A DNA stretch of 64,000 nucleotides from Sycon ciliatum (GCF_964019385.1 NC_088643.1:1146855-1210854), one strand, 5' to 3'; numbered from the stretch's first letter, positions 1 to 10,888 are shown. The notes: generated by a model from the sequence alone, not told the origin. Numbers and translations are program-made.

Positions 1-9
1 ACGCCATTA

Positions 10-363
10 TTGACCACATTGGCGATTTATCCATTTGAACACTATATGATTCTCAACTTTGCCCAGTTTATTCATAGAAATCATGTCATCATCTCACTGC
101 CTACCCTAACGGAATTATTTCCACCCATCACTACAGGCCTTAGAACTAGAAGCCACTCTAATGCTTCCATTGCCATATCTAAGCACCGGACAACTGATGG
201 AGTAAATTCTTTTTCTAATCGTGCCGCAATTTTCATTAATACACTACCTGCCGAGTGGCGCAGACACCACCGTACCTCTACATTTGCAAACCAACTCAGG
301 GATCTTTTTAAAGACCCAGTGGCGTTTAAGAAGTATTTTGACCTTCTTTTTGGAATCTGTTGA
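10..363 (+). pseudogene. C-terminal fragment of a non-LTR retrotransposon reverse transcriptase
   Basis: The frame encodes about 117 residues. Its second half (FINTLPAEWR, then a short basic helix and a hydrophobic end) has the layout of the C-terminal tail of CR1/Jockey-type LINE polymerases. No catalytic motif remains: the window starts downstream of the RT core, or the copy is 5'-truncated. The frame ends in TGA at 361-363 and is followed by AT-rich 3' UTR-like sequence to about 530. The clade is inferred from the tail pattern only. Confidence 0.5.
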
Positions 364-534
364 GTTTCTCGATGATCTTGATAGTTCTTGTACTAAGATT
401 GAAGTTGACTTGGTGTTTGATTACTGTACTGCTTGATGTCTGAATTCCAAATTTTTCTATTTTTTCTTTTCCTTTCCTTTCCACTTATCCCGTTATCGGC
501 CCTCTTAAGAGTTGTGTGTATCACTGTTGAGGCA

Positions 535-620
535 TCCGATGGTAAATAAAATAAATACTACTACTACTAAGGCCAAACGGGCAATGGTGCCCAATTCTAT
601 GGAAGCGAATTTCAAATGGG
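535..620 (-). mobile_element. 3' terminal fragment of a LINE or SINE family, minus strand
   Basis: On the minus strand a short hairpin (GGGCACCATTGCCC, then GTTTGG) is followed by an AGT-rich stretch and an A/T tail. The same hairpin, then an A/T-rich run and a simple repeat, forms the 3' end of the LINE at 17130-19300 (17160-17205). This looks like a very short 3' end of the same or a related family. The assignment rests on this shared terminal motif alone. Confidence 0.4.
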
Positions 621-631
621 AGAGAGCAACG

Positions 632-632
<1 letters not shown>

Positions 633-686
<54 letters not shown>

Positions 687-706
687 AGGGGGAGGGAGGG
701 AGGGAG
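633..706. repeat. (GA)n microsatellite followed by a G-rich run
   Basis: About 24 uninterrupted GA dinucleotides run into a GGGGGAGGGGGAGGGAGGGA-type tract. The serine/leucine or arginine/glutamate frames through it are repeat artefacts. Confidence 0.95.
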
Positions 707-759
707 ATGATAAGCAATTGCAGTGTCAATAGAGCGATCCAAGCACATTTCAAGCCGTC

Positions 760-3000
760 TTACTCACAGCAAGGTGATGTAACCACTGAAACTGACTGAT
801 TTGGCTACTGGGGGCGGAGTTACAACTTGTGGCGAAGTAAAAGTCACCCCTGCATACGACATTAGTGGGTTGCTATGCACCCACCTACTGAGGCAATAGC
901 AAAATCACACCTTAGTGGATCCAAAATAGAAATCTGATGTCAACTTAGTACTCCCTGGCCGTTTTGACGTCATCACTTTCGAGCCCTATTATCTGCGAAA
1001 GGTGGCTGCGACTTTAGAGCTGAATTTCCACCTTTTACAGAAATTTTCAGCCGATTCTGCCCGCGGAACCTCGCGCCACGAATTTGTAGTGTGGAACAGA
1101 GGGGCTTCGCGTCAGCATGCGTTTCTGACTCACGCAACGCGGACGCGAGCCGCAGTGGAACCCGGCCCTTAGTTAGTGCCCAGGTGTACAGCGAAAGACT
1201 TGCTGCTCCCTAAGCTGGCTGGGTGAGGGCCCTGGTGCGGATGAGGTTGTGAATCCATGGCCGCCAGACTTTTGTAGGTAACCAGTGCCTGCTCCAGCGC
1301 CGGGTGAGCCGGGTAATCCACCCGGTTGGGCGGCGCTTGGACCCGGTTGAAAATATAGTACCGGGTCACCTGTGACCCGGTTGGTACTTTACACTTTCGA
1401 ACTTTGAAAGGACTGACCACATGGCTTGTATGTGTCAGATACTTCTTCTTCTTTCGTAATTTTCTAATTCCTGCCCTCTCTTTTCTAAATGCGGCTTATC
1501 CATTCGCCTTTATGTCATTGGACCTAGTTCCCGTTTATTGTCCGAATTAAAATAAACCAACCAACCAGTTAAAGCATGTGCCTCGGCTGGTGAGACAGCG
1601 CCAGGTACATGTGTACCCGGTTACGACCCGGTTGAAATGGTTGCGCCAGGTACACGAGTACTCGGCTGTCCTACATACAATCCTAGAGCAGACACTGGTA
1701 ACGTCTCTGAAACCATCGAAGCAATCGTGGAGCGCAAGGTCTCCGGTCTTATAGCTGACGTTGGTGACGCAGACGTCGCCAATGACTCGCGTTCTCTGCT
1801 TCCTGCTCCGCTCGCCGCGCTCGGGGTAGAATGGCAGGATTCAGCGTGGTGAAGTACACTGAAACAGGCGATCGGCGAGGGCAGCTTTCCTGCCCGAATT
1901 ATTCAAACTGAAGAGCGAGAGTTCGCTGCGGAGACGCAGAACCGTCATGGCGCGAATTTCACTGACAGTAAAGGCAGCCATGGCTCGCGACAACAAGGAT
2001 GAGAACGAGGCAAAGCACAAGGATGAGAACGAGCAAAATACAAACTGTTAAACACTGAAACAGGCGATCGGCGAGGGCAGCTTTCCTGCCCGAATTATTC
2101 ACACCCAAGAGAACTGTTAAACACAATGATCTGACAAGAGTGATCCACACACAGAACGGATCGAAATATAATGACTAAAACACTACGAGCAAGCAAGAAT
2201 GATCGTCGCACAGAACGGATCGAAAATTAATAATAGCAGAGCAAACTCTAGCAAGACATGCAACGATGCATCCCACCCACGTTGAGCTACAAGCAAACGT
2301 CATCATAACGCCGCCACACGCTTTCCACATCGGAGGCGAGCGACACGCATGAACTCCACACGCCGCGCGCCGCCGCACGCTTTCCACATCGGAGGCGAGC
2401 GACACACATGAACGCCGGTTACTTTAGCATGACACGTTGAGTGCCCACGACCCATGCCGCCTACGTTGAGCGTCGCGCATGAATGGATGTCCCGTTGAGT
2501 GTCGTTGAATGACACAGTCATATTGCCACGACGCATAGAGTACCATGTGAGCATGCACCAAGGCGTGTGACCGACATGGATACCGTGGTGTCCAGCGCAC
2601 GTGACTGTTGCCAGCAGCAAAGCATGAGCATGCATGTGCAGTAAAGCGCCAGCAATCATAGCATGCAGCATAGTTTGAGTGGTAGCACGAAGCAGCCGCG
2701 TGCACCTATTAATCTGCATTATTACTATATAAATGCTCCAGTAATACATGCCAAACAAGTAACGTAGTTGCGTGATGTCTGTGGCCTTTATCCTATTCAT
2801 AACTAACCGTTACTTGATGCATTGGTGATCTTAATGTACTAGTAGTACAGTTTATTGGACATTTGAAACCCTTTCACTGCGGCGGTTATTACGAGTTTTC
2901 AGGCAGCTTGACCGTTGACGTGGGAACGAGGTTACGTACATCTACTCTCTACTATGTAGTCACTTGAGTGAGTGAAGACTACTTTAAGATAATTAAAATT
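760..3000. other. Non-coding stretch with short direct repeats
   Basis: I see no supportable gene here. The frames are short and have no recognisable domain. Visible structure includes ACCCGGTT-type repeats at about 1335-1385 and 1615-1640 and a palindrome around ACCGGGTCACCTGTGACCCGGT's centre near 1360. A direct repeat of about 46 bp (CAGGCGATCGGCGAGGGCAG...) occurs at 1863-1908 and 2062-2105. A tandem pair around CGCTTTCCACATCGGAGGCG lies at 2312-2416. Confidence 0.6.
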
Positions 3001-3008
3001 TAAATAAT

Positions 3009-3489
3009 TTACAATAAAAATAGAACTGTTCTTCTAGCTCTCACAACATGAACAACAATAACAAGCAGATACATGTAGCTGTCCGTGTGTGTTTAGAAGA
3101 TCAGCGAGAATCAGTAAAAACAGGAGACTTCAACTGTGATCGCGCGTAGGTAGGTCTACGCGGCATGGCGCCTACGTTATTACGGCTACATCATACATGC
3201 GGCTGACACAAGCAATTAATTATTTAGCAAACCATGCATGCTGATTGCATGCCAAGTGTGCAGCGCGCGCACAGCATGCCACGTCTTGACCGCTCTCGCT
3301 TATTGTGCAAAGGGTCTATTAACGAGTTACGTAGGCGCCATGCCGCGTAGACCTACCTACGCGCGATCACAGTTGCAGTCTCCTGTTTTTACTGATTCTC
3401 GCTGATCTGCAAAACACACACGTACAGCTATCTGCTTGTTATTGTTGTTCGTGTTGTGAGAGCTAGAGGAACAGTTCTATTTTATTGTA
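3009..3489. repeat. Long inverted repeat (fold-back element)
   Basis: The left arm (about 3009-3181) is nearly the reverse complement of the right arm (about 3324-3489). The arms are about 170 bp, start and end around ACAATAAAA/TTTTATTGT, and contain the GCGCGTAGGTAGGTCTACGC segment. The spacer of about 140 bp has no coding frame. This fits a fold-back or MITE-type element. I could not define a target-site duplication. Confidence 0.75.
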
Positions 3490-3822
3490 TTCTTTTCAAG
3501 TTGAGCATTCGTCTTCCACTCTATCGTGATAAATGGCATACTGATTAGGCAGTGCTAGTAATAGAAACATCCACTGTCTGTTTCGAGTAGTACTGTAGTC
3601 TGTGTCATCCGAAGAGCAGGATTGCCTTGTCGTCGTGCATACCGCAGTAGCTGCTGTCCGACACATTTTGATCAGAATGGCAAAGAAAAAACAATCCTAA
3701 AGTAAGCGTCACAAGGAGGTGGGACGTAAGTGAGAGGAGCGGTCGGCAAAGCCAGCTTTGAAACATGAGAGACAAAGCAAGAGAGAAAACTACCTGGAAG
3801 AGGACGATGTTGAATTCATCAA

Positions 3823-3900
3823 TGACCGTGGTATGTTGTTGTGTGCCTGTATTGCTATGATGACCGTGGTCTGTTGTTGTCTGCCTGTATTGCTATGATG
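3823..3900. repeat. Tandem 40-bp duplication
   Basis: Two copies of a unit starting GACCGTGGT and ending TGTATTGCTATGAT lie directly upstream of the lysine-rich exon. Confidence 0.8.
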
Positions 3901-3908
3901 TCAAGCAG

Positions 3909-4034
3909 AAGAATGGCAAGAAGGGATGCTCCCAGCCGCAGTACGGCCGAAAGAAGAAGAGCAAGCCGGCACCGGCACGGAAGAGAAAAGATTTCGCTGC
4001 GCGTGTCCTGACCCGGCTTGAGAAGGATAAAAGT
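3909..4034 (+). CDS. CBP/p300-like exon: lysine-rich HAT loop and start of the C-terminal HAT helix
   Basis: This 126-nt candidate exon is flanked by CAG (3906-3908) and a GTAGGT donor (4035). It encodes 42 residues: a Lys/Arg-rich stretch (GRKKKSKPAPARKRK) and then DFAARVLTRLEKDKS. In CBP/p300 a basic autoinhibitory loop is followed by a helix ending in an EKHKE-type motif, then the strand VFFVI. Here EKDKS ends exactly at the donor, and the next exon in the array (5682) opens in the same phase with AFFTI. This phase-0 match supports the call. Basic low-complexity sequence alone would be weak evidence. No other exon of this copy is seen upstream. Confidence 0.6.
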
Positions 4035-4039
4035 GTAGG

Positions 4040-4270
4040 TCCATGGTTTCATTCTTTCTTTGCATTGCGTATACCTGTGTCTCGTGGAGTGCGACGACTG
4101 GTTTGATTGCAAATGCATGTTTTAGATTTGTTTCTAACTTGATTGTTTCTTCGGAGTTGAATATCATGAGCAAGAAATCAGTTTTAGTGCAGCCCTTCAC
4201 AATCAAAATCAAGATGACAAGTTATGATATTCTTCTCAAAAGCCTTATTTAGCCATTTTACCCACAAAAT
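4040..4270. repeat. Paralogous non-coding segment; empty-site copy of the hAT-like insertion
   Basis: This stretch (CCTGTGTCTCGTGGAGTGCG, then AGATTTG...TTGATTGTTTCTTCGG and AGTTTTAGTGCAGCC) matches the two flanks of the element at 16911-19618: about 16870-16910 on the left and 19619-19800 on the right. The flanks are continuous here, so it represents the site before insertion. It follows the exon at 3909-4034 and is probably duplicated intron. Confidence 0.75.
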
Positions 4271-4886
4271 GGCCCACATGGGAAATTTCGTAATCAATAC
4301 TTTGGTCGAAATTCGCAATTGTGGGAGAATCATGCACCGTTGGGAAGGGAAAGCCGTGCATGAGACATGCTTTAGTATAGGGCTGAAATCTCGACTATTC
4401 AAATATTCGTTAATTTAGCTTTGCAGAATGAACATTTGTGAGGTAACGAATGTTAGAACTGAAATTTTTTTCCCAATATGCTCGACACAAATGTTTTATT
4501 ACAATCAGCGTGCAACCTTACGGAGCCATCTGACAGCGTTTCTGGGGCGATGTTGCTCTCAACGGAGAGCGAAGCAAGGTCGCTGAAGGTTTTTATGTCA
4601 ATGGCGTTGGTTTCCTCCCTGAAGCATACTTTTTGCCTGTATCATGTGGCGGGGTGCTCATGCCCTTGTCAGAACTCTGACGATTTGCATGAATTATCAA
4701 TCAAGAACATTTGTGGGACACAGGTGATTGCAAATTATGACACTCTCTCTCTGTCGTCCTTTGATTATGCGAGGTGGCTATCGAAAACGTATGCCCTTGT
4801 ATCTGAATATTAAAATGAATTTCCGCACGTAACATTCGATGTTTAAAAGTGACTTATTTTTGTAGAGTATATTGGTGTGTCATAAT

Positions 4887-5105
4887 GGTACTAAAGTTGG
4901 CTGCTCCAACGAGGAGCACACGCTTCTTGCCGAACTTGACACTTGACTGACTCACGATTGCCATCCGGAGCACACGAGGAGCACGTAGCACCTTCAGCTC
5001 GGCAAACCTGAAAGAAAGCACCACTGCCTGCTCAATACACAGTGTGTCAAGTTCGACAAGAAGTTTGTGCTCCTCGTTGGAGCAACCAACTTCATGACTA
5101 GTACC
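4887..5105. mobile_element. MITE with TIR of about 55 bp, array copy 1
   Basis: The left end (GGTACTAAAGTTGGCTGCTC) and the right end, read in reverse complement (GGTACTAGTCATGAAGTTGG), form imperfect inverted repeats that continue through GCTCCAACGAGGAGCACA. The element is about 220 bp with no coding capacity. It is present at the same place in every unit, so it predates the tandem duplication. Confidence 0.75.
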
Positions 5106-5681
5106 GCCAAAGTCGCAACTTCTAAGTTCATAATGGTATTAGTTTGTAAAATTATTGCCTTTGGGTGTTACTCTTTTATTGAAACCATTTCTTGTTGAAC
5201 CTTCTACTAGTATCTTAGTTTATGCCCCAGCTGTTACGCTGTCATCACACTACGGTACAAAGCGCTGTGTCTACATCCACATAAGGTTTTGGTCGGTTGT
5301 CATGATGATCCATGTATGAAGTGAAAGCGGGAGCAGAAGAAACGGGAAACGTAGACGTGGTAGGGAGTGGGCCACTTTTTTGTATAAAAGGGTGTATCTC
5401 CCACAGTCTGTTTCCAAGCCACCTTGTACGTGCGAATCTTCAAATTTCTCCAAAACGTGACCGCGTGTACTGGTCAAGAACTGTGCCTGTTTGATGACAC
5501 GACTACCCGTTTTGGATTTTTCACTGTGGACGCAGACGTGAGGGGAAGCCAGAGAACGAAGTGTGATGACGGCCTTACTAGCTCCTTGGGTGTTGCTGGT
5601 ATTATCGCCTACGCTGATTTCTTGTATTCGTTGCTGCCAAAATTTCCTTACATTAGCTTTATTCTTGTTCCTTTTGGCCAG

Positions 5682-5966
5682 GCATTCTTCACCATCACGC
5701 TGATTTCTTCAGAAAAGGTTGCCAACCTTAAACCCATGCAGGAGGATGTGGCCGAGCAGCAAAGCAGCAATGTGATGGAGAGTCGGGATTCAATTCTTGC
5801 GTACTTTCGTAAGAATCATCTCGAGTTTACAACTTTGCGGCACGCGCAGTACGTTACACTGTGCATGCTCATCAAGCTGCAAAGCCAGTGCAATGTAATC
5901 GGCTACCGCTGCAATACCTGCATGGCTGAAATTATTGGAATTCGTTTCCATTGCCCAGTGTGTGAC
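5682..5966 (+). CDS. CBP/p300-like exon: HAT C-terminus and first half of ZZ zinc finger (copy 1)
   Basis: This 285-nt exon lies between a polypyrimidine-CAG acceptor (5681) and a GTAAGT donor (5967), phase 0 at both ends. It encodes AFFTITL (p300-type VFFVI strand), an ESRDSILAYFRKNHLEFTTL stretch matching the GRDAFLTLARDKHLEFSSL-like HAT end, a CMLI-LQSQ helix, and CNTC...CPVC, the first four zinc ligands of a ZZ finger. In CBP/p300 this region closes the acetyltransferase domain and joins it to ZZ, which binds histone H3. An open frame also runs about 86 codons upstream of the acceptor but has no family match. The protein would be nuclear. The unit lacks bromodomain, RING, PHD and TAZ2 exons, so a complete enzyme cannot come from it. 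Confidence 0.85.
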
Positions 5967-6239
5967 GTAAGTTTGCATATTCCTATTGGCCACTGTATGT
6001 TTTCCAGATTTTTGTTCGTATTTCTTGTCTCAAGTTCTCTTAGTTCTTCTAGAGAAGACTGGAGGTACACGATAGAATTTTTAATCCACATGACTGTAGC
6101 TTCTTCTGTACAACATGCAACACCTGCAGATTGCAGGTTCTTTACTCACCAGTAGTGTCCAGATCTGCCTCCATTCTGCATCTGATTGCTGTTTTGTACG
6201 TGTTTGTGTTTTGTACGTGTTTGTCCCTCCATATGCTAG

Positions 6240-6314
6240 GATTATGACCTGTGTGCTAAGTGCCATCAGGAACGCGGCCATTATCACCCGATGGAGCAAC
6301 GTGGTCGGCGGTGA
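6240..6314 (+). CDS. CBP/p300-like exon: second half of ZZ finger (copy 1)
   Basis: After a CTAG acceptor (6239) the frame reads DYDLCAKCHQERGHYHPM, giving the remaining ZZ ligands (C-x2-C and H-x-H). It continues in phase from the PVCD end at 5966. The order C-x2-C, C-x2-C, C-x2-C, H-x-H is complete across the two exons. The frame stops at TGA 6312-6314. Alternatively a GTGATT donor at 6311 could splice onward, but no TAZ2 exon is visible downstream. Confidence 0.8.
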   Translation, partial: DYDLCAKCHQERGHYHPMEQRGRR

Positions 6315-6317
6315 TTA

Positions 6318-6544
6318 AAGCTTTGAAGCCAATGAAGGTACCGGTTTTACTAAAATCCTTAGCCTCGCTGTTCGTGGAGCGGAACAGCAGTCTGTACTAC
6401 TCAGTGGAGATGGGCTTGTTGAGGACAAGGTTATCATTTTGTTTGCTTAGATGGGCCGTCGCGTGTTTCAGAGGATGCCGTGCATCATACAGTGACAGGC
6501 GGCGGTTGAACTCGTTTGTTGCCCAGTGTCGCCAGACTGAGTAG
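6318..6544 (+). pseudogene. C-terminal remnant of an RLE-type non-LTR retroelement (array copy 1)
   Basis: The frame ending at 6544 contains SLASLFVERNSSLYYSVEMG, then LRTRLSFCLLRWAVACFRGC and RASY. This matches the last about 50 residues of the elements at 12931-16199 (LRCLLSFTLLRWAVTCFRGC, RSSY) and 26713-30634. It starts just after the ZZ exon, in what should be intron. It was inserted before the array was duplicated, since every unit has it. Confidence 0.8.
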
Positions 6545-6617
6545 GCACATGCCCATGGCGGTAAATTGTGTACTGGGTGTTTTATTGCTCTCTGTTCTTT
6601 GCGTATTTTCATTGTAG

Positions 6618-6897
6618 GCGTTTATACCTTTCGTATCTGGACAGTGTCCATTTCTTCCGGCCAAAGCAGTTGCGTACTCAAGTGTATTATGAGCTGCTTA
6701 TCGCCTATAAGGACTATGTAGCAAAGCGAGGCTTTGTCGCTGTTAACCTTTGGGCATGCCCTCCTGGGAAAAACGAAGACTGTATTTTCAACTGTGATCC
6801 ACCTGGGCAAAGGATACTCACACAACAGCTTCTAATACCGTGGTACAAGACAATGCTGGACAGTGCAGTTGCTCGAAAAGTTGTTATCAAGTTTCGC
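6618..6897 (+). CDS. CBP/p300-like exon: acetyltransferase core (copy 1)
   Basis: This 280-nt exon follows a TTTTCATTGTAG acceptor (6617) and ends at a GTAAGT donor (6898). It enters in phase 2 and exits in phase 0. It encodes RLYLSYLDSVHFFRPKQLRT, then VYYELLIAYKDYV, LWACPPGKNED and PWYKTMLDSAVARKV. The p300 residues known to contact acetyl-CoA or the substrate tunnel have counterparts: Asp/Ser in YLDS, Arg/Thr in LRT, Trp in WACPP and Tyr in WYKTMLD. No substitution would obviously abolish catalysis. Within this unit it lies downstream of the ZZ exons, so it must pair with the ZZ exons of unit 2 or belong to a broken copy. Confidence 0.88.
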
Positions 6898-7489
6898 GTA
6901 AGTGCTCTAAATCAACTCATTTTCGCTGGCAATTTTATTTCGCTGATTCCGCCGCTTGGTGCCAATTGGCCAAAGTTAACCGCAACTTTGAGAAGCGAAG
7001 CAAGGTCGCTGAAGGTTTTTATGTCAATGGCGTTGGTTTCCTCCCTGAAGCATACTTTTTTGCCTGTATCATGTGGCGGAGTATTCATGCCCTTGTCAGA
7101 ACTCTGACGATTTGCATGAATTATCAATCAAGAACATTTGTTCGTTGGTTCTTTCGTTAGAGTCAAGAACGTTCGATTGCTGAGAAATTGTGTTCGTTTC
7201 AGTCCTTCAGTTTAGGTTGTCGCAATACTCTCTCTATTTACAGTGCAAGCCTGGCATTGCGTGAGGAAAGTTTGCGACGTACACACTGTAAGCATATCAG
7301 AATATACAGCTTCATCTGTGGGACACAGGTGATTGCAAATTATGACCCTCTCTCTGTCGTCCTTTGATTATGCGAGGTGGCTATCGAAAACGTATGCCCT
7401 TGTATCTGAATATTAAAATGAATTTCCGCACGTAACATTCGATGTTTAAAAGTGACTTATTTTTGTAGAGTATATTGGTGTGTCATAAT

Positions 7490-7708
7490 GGTACTAAAGT
7501 TGGCTGCTCCAACGAGGAGCACACGCTTCTTGCCGAACTTGACACTTGACTGACTCACGATTGCCATCCGGAGCACACGAGGAGCACGTAGCACCTTCAG
7601 CTCGGCAAACCTGAAAGAAAGCACCACTGCCTGCTCAATACACAGTGTGTCAAGTTCGACAAGAAGTTTGTGCTCCTCGTTGGAGCAACCAACTTCATGA
7701 CTAGTACC
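7490..7708. mobile_element. MITE with TIR of about 55 bp, array copy 2
   Basis: Same element and position within unit 2 as at 4887-5105. Confidence 0.75.
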
Positions 7709-8284
7709 GCCAAAGTCGCAACTTCTAAGTTCATAATGGTATTAGTTTGTAAAATTATTGCCTTTGGGTGTTACTCTTTTATTGAAACCATTTCTTGTTG
7801 AACCTTCTACTAGTATCTTAGTTTATGCCCCAGCTGTTACGCTGTCATCACACTACGGTACAAAGCGCTGTGTCTACATCCACATAAGGTTTTGGTCGGT
7901 TGTCATGATGATCCATGTATGAAGTGAAAGCGGGAGCAGAAGAAACGGGAAACGTAGACGTGGTAGGGAGTGGGCCACTTTTTTGTATAAAAGGGTGTAT
8001 CTCCCACAGTCTGTTTCCAAGCCACCTTGTACGTGCGAATCTTCAAATTTCTCCAAAACGTGACCGCGTGTACTGGTCAAGAACTGTGCCTGTTTGATGA
8101 CACGACTACCCGTTTTGGATTTTTCACTGTGGACGCAGACGTGAGGGGAAGCCAGAGAACGAAGTGTGATGACGGCCTTACTAGCTCCTTGGGTGTTGCT
8201 GGTATTATCGCCTACGCTGATTTCTTGTATTCGTTGCTGCCAAAATTTCCTTACATTAGCTTTATTCTTGTTCCTTTTGGCCAG

Positions 8285-8569
8285 GCATTCTTCACCATCA
8301 CGCTGATTTCTTCAGAAAAGGTTGCCAACCTTAAACCCATGCAGGAGGATGTGGCCGAGCAGCAAAGCAGCAATGTGATGGAGAGTCGGGATTCAATTCT
8401 TGCGTACTTTCGTAAGAATCATCTCGAGTTTACAACTTTGCGGCACGCGCAGTACGTTACACTGTGCATGCTCATCGAGCTGCAAAGCCAGTGCAATGTA
8501 ATCGGCTACCGCTGCAATACCTGCATGGCTGAAATTATTGGAATTCGTTTCCATTGCCCAGTGTGTGAC
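8285..8569 (+). CDS. CBP/p300-like exon: HAT C-terminus and first half of ZZ (copy 2)
   Basis: Same exon as 5682-5966 with the same splice sites (CAG at 8284, GTAAGT at 8570). It differs by a Lys-to-Glu change in the CMLIELQSQ helix, which restores the usual family residue. Together with the HAT-core exon at 6618-6897 it gives the correct gene order (core, C-terminus, ZZ). Nothing recognisable as the basic-loop exon lies between them (6898-8284), so a transcript spanning both would lack the autoinhibitory loop. Confidence 0.85.
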
Positions 8570-8842
8570 GTAAGTTTGCATATTCCTATTGGCAACTGTA
8601 TGTTTTCCAGATTTTTGTTCGTATTTCTTGTCTCAAGTTCTCTTAGTTCTTCTAGAGAAGACTGGAGGTACACGATAGAATTTTTAATCCACATGACTGT
8701 AGCTTCTTCTGTACAACATGCAACACCTGCAGATTGCAGGTTCTTTACTCACCAGTAGTGTCCAGATCTGCCTCCATTCTGCATCTGATTGCTGTTTTGT
8801 ACGTGTTTGTGTTTTGTACGTGTTTGTCCCTCCATATGCTAG

Positions 8843-8917
8843 GATTATGACCTGTGTGCTAAGTGCCATCAGGAACGCGGCCATTATCACCCGATGGAGC
8901 AACGTGGTCGGCGGTGA
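8843..8917 (+). CDS. CBP/p300-like exon: second half of ZZ (copy 2)
   Basis: Identical in reading to 6240-6314, with the same CTAG acceptor and in-frame TGA (8915-8917). Confidence 0.8.
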   Translation, partial: DYDLCAKCHQERGHYHPMEQRGRR

Positions 8918-8920
8918 TTA

Positions 8921-9147
8921 AAGCTTTGAAGCCAATGAAGGTACCGGTTTTACTAAAATCCTTAGCCTCGCTGTTCGTGGAGCGGAACAGCAGTCTGTAC
9001 TACTCAGTGGAGATGGGCTTGTTGAGGACAAGGTTATCATTTTGTTTGCTTAGATGGGCCGTCGCGTGTTTCAGAGGATGCCGTGCATCATACAGTGACA
9101 GGCGGCGGTTGAACTCGTTTGTTGCCCAGTGTCGCCAGACTGAGTAG
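8921..9147 (+). pseudogene. RLE-type retroelement C-terminal remnant (array copy 2)
   Basis: Duplicate of 6318-6544, with the same frame and stop. Confidence 0.8.
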
Positions 9148-9220
9148 GCACATGCCCATGGCAGTAAATTGTGTACTGGGTGTTTTATTGCTCTCTGTTC
9201 TTTGCGTATTTTCATTGTAG

Positions 9221-9500
9221 GCGTTTATACCTTTCGTATCTGGACAGCGTCCATTTCTTCCGGCCAAAGCAGTTGCGTACTCAAGTGTATTATGAGCTTC
9301 TTATCGCCTATAAGGACTATGTAGCAAAGCGAGGCTTTGTCGCTGTTAACCTTTGGGCATGCCCTCCTGGGAAAATCGAAGACTGTATTTTCAACTGTGA
9401 TCCACCTGGGCAAAGGATACTCACACAACAGCTTCTAATACCGTGGTACAAGACAATGCTGGACAGTGCAGTTGCTCGAAAAGTTGTTATCAAGTTTCGC
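9221..9500 (+). CDS. CBP/p300-like exon: acetyltransferase core (copy 2)
   Basis: Same splice sites and reading as 6618-6897, with few changes (WACPPGKIED instead of GKNED). The YLDS, LRT, WACPP and WYKTMLD motifs are all kept. It is followed by the C-terminal exons at 10889 and 11447, giving a second core-to-ZZ series in correct order. Confidence 0.88.
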
Positions 9501-10092
9501 GTAAGTGCTCTAAATCAACTCATTTTCGCTGGCAATTTTTTTTCGCTGATTCCGCCGCTTGGTGCCAATTGGCCAAAGTTAACCGCAACTTTGAGAAGCG
9601 AAGCAAGGTCGCTGAAGGTTTTTATGTCAATGGCGTTGGTTTCCTCCCTGAAGCATACTTTTTTGCCTGTATCATGTGGCGGGGTATTCATGCCCTTGTC
9701 AGAACTCTGACGATTTGCATGAATTATCAATCAAGAACATTTGTTCGTTGGTTCTTTCGTTAGAGTCAAGAACGTTCGATTGCTGAGAAATTGTGTTCGT
9801 TTCAGTCCTACAGTTTAGGTTGTGGCAATACTCTCTCTATTTACAGTGCAAGCCTGGCATTGGGTGAGGAAAGTTTGCGACGTACACACTGTAAGCATAT
9901 CAGAATATACAGCTTCATCTGTGGGACACAGGTGATTGCAAATTATGACACTCTCTCTGTCGTCCTTTGATTATGCGAGGTGGCTATCGAAAACGTATGC
10001 CCTTGTATCTGAATATTAAAATGAATTTCCGCACGTAACATTCGATGTTTAAAAGTGACTTATTTTTGTAGAGTATATTGGTGTGTCATAAT

Positions 10093-10311
10093 GGTACTAA
10101 AGTTGGCTGCTCCAACGAGGAGCACACGCTTCTTGCCGAACTTGACACTTGACTGACTCACGATTGCCATCCGGAGCACACGAGGAGCACGTAGCACCTT
10201 CCGCTCGGCAAACCTGAAAGAAAGCACCACTGCCTGCTCAATACACAGTGTGTCAAGTTCGACAAGAAGTTTGTGCTCCTCGTTGGAGCAACCAACTTCA
10301 TGACTAGTACC
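10093..10311. mobile_element. MITE with TIR of about 55 bp, array copy 3
   Basis: Same element and position within unit 3 as at 4887-5105. Confidence 0.75.
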
Positions 10312-10888
10312 GCCAAAGTCGCAACTTCTAAGTTCATAATGGTATTAGTTTGTAAAATTATTGCCTTCGGGTGTTACTCTTTTATTGAAACCATTTCTTG
10401 TTGAACCTTCTACTAGTATCTTAGTTTATGCCCCAGCTGTTACGCTGTCATCACACTACCGTACAAAGCGCTGTGTCTACATCCACATAAGGTTTTGGTC
10501 GGTTGTCATGATGATCCATGTATGAAGTGAAAGCGGGAGCAGAAGAAACGGGAAACGTAGACGTGGTAGGGAGTGGGCCACTTTTTTGTATAAAAGGGTG
10601 TATCTCCCACAGTCTGTTTCCAAGCCACCTTGTACGTGCGAATCTTCAAAATTTCTCCAAAACGTGACCGCGTGTACTGGTCAAGAACTGTGCCTGTTTG
10701 ATGACACGACTACCCGTTTTGGATTTTTCACTGTGGACGCAGACGTAAGGGGAAGCCAGAGAACGAAGTGTGATGACGGCCTTACTAGCTCCTTGGGTGT
10801 TGCTGGTATTATCGCCTACGCTGATTTCTTGTATTCGTTGCTGCCAAAATTTCCTTACATTAGCTTTATTCTTGTTCCTTTTGGCCAG

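Noticed and set aside
5380..5392. TATAAAAGG box as a promoter in each array unit
   Set aside because: The motif is there in all three units, but it lies in probable intron upstream of the HAT C-terminal exon, and no start site or first exon can be supported.
8040..8284. In-frame 86-codon extension upstream of the HAT C-terminal exon as coding sequence
   Set aside because: It is open but ends in a polypyrimidine-CAG acceptor and has no similarity to CBP/p300; it is best read as intron that happens to be open.
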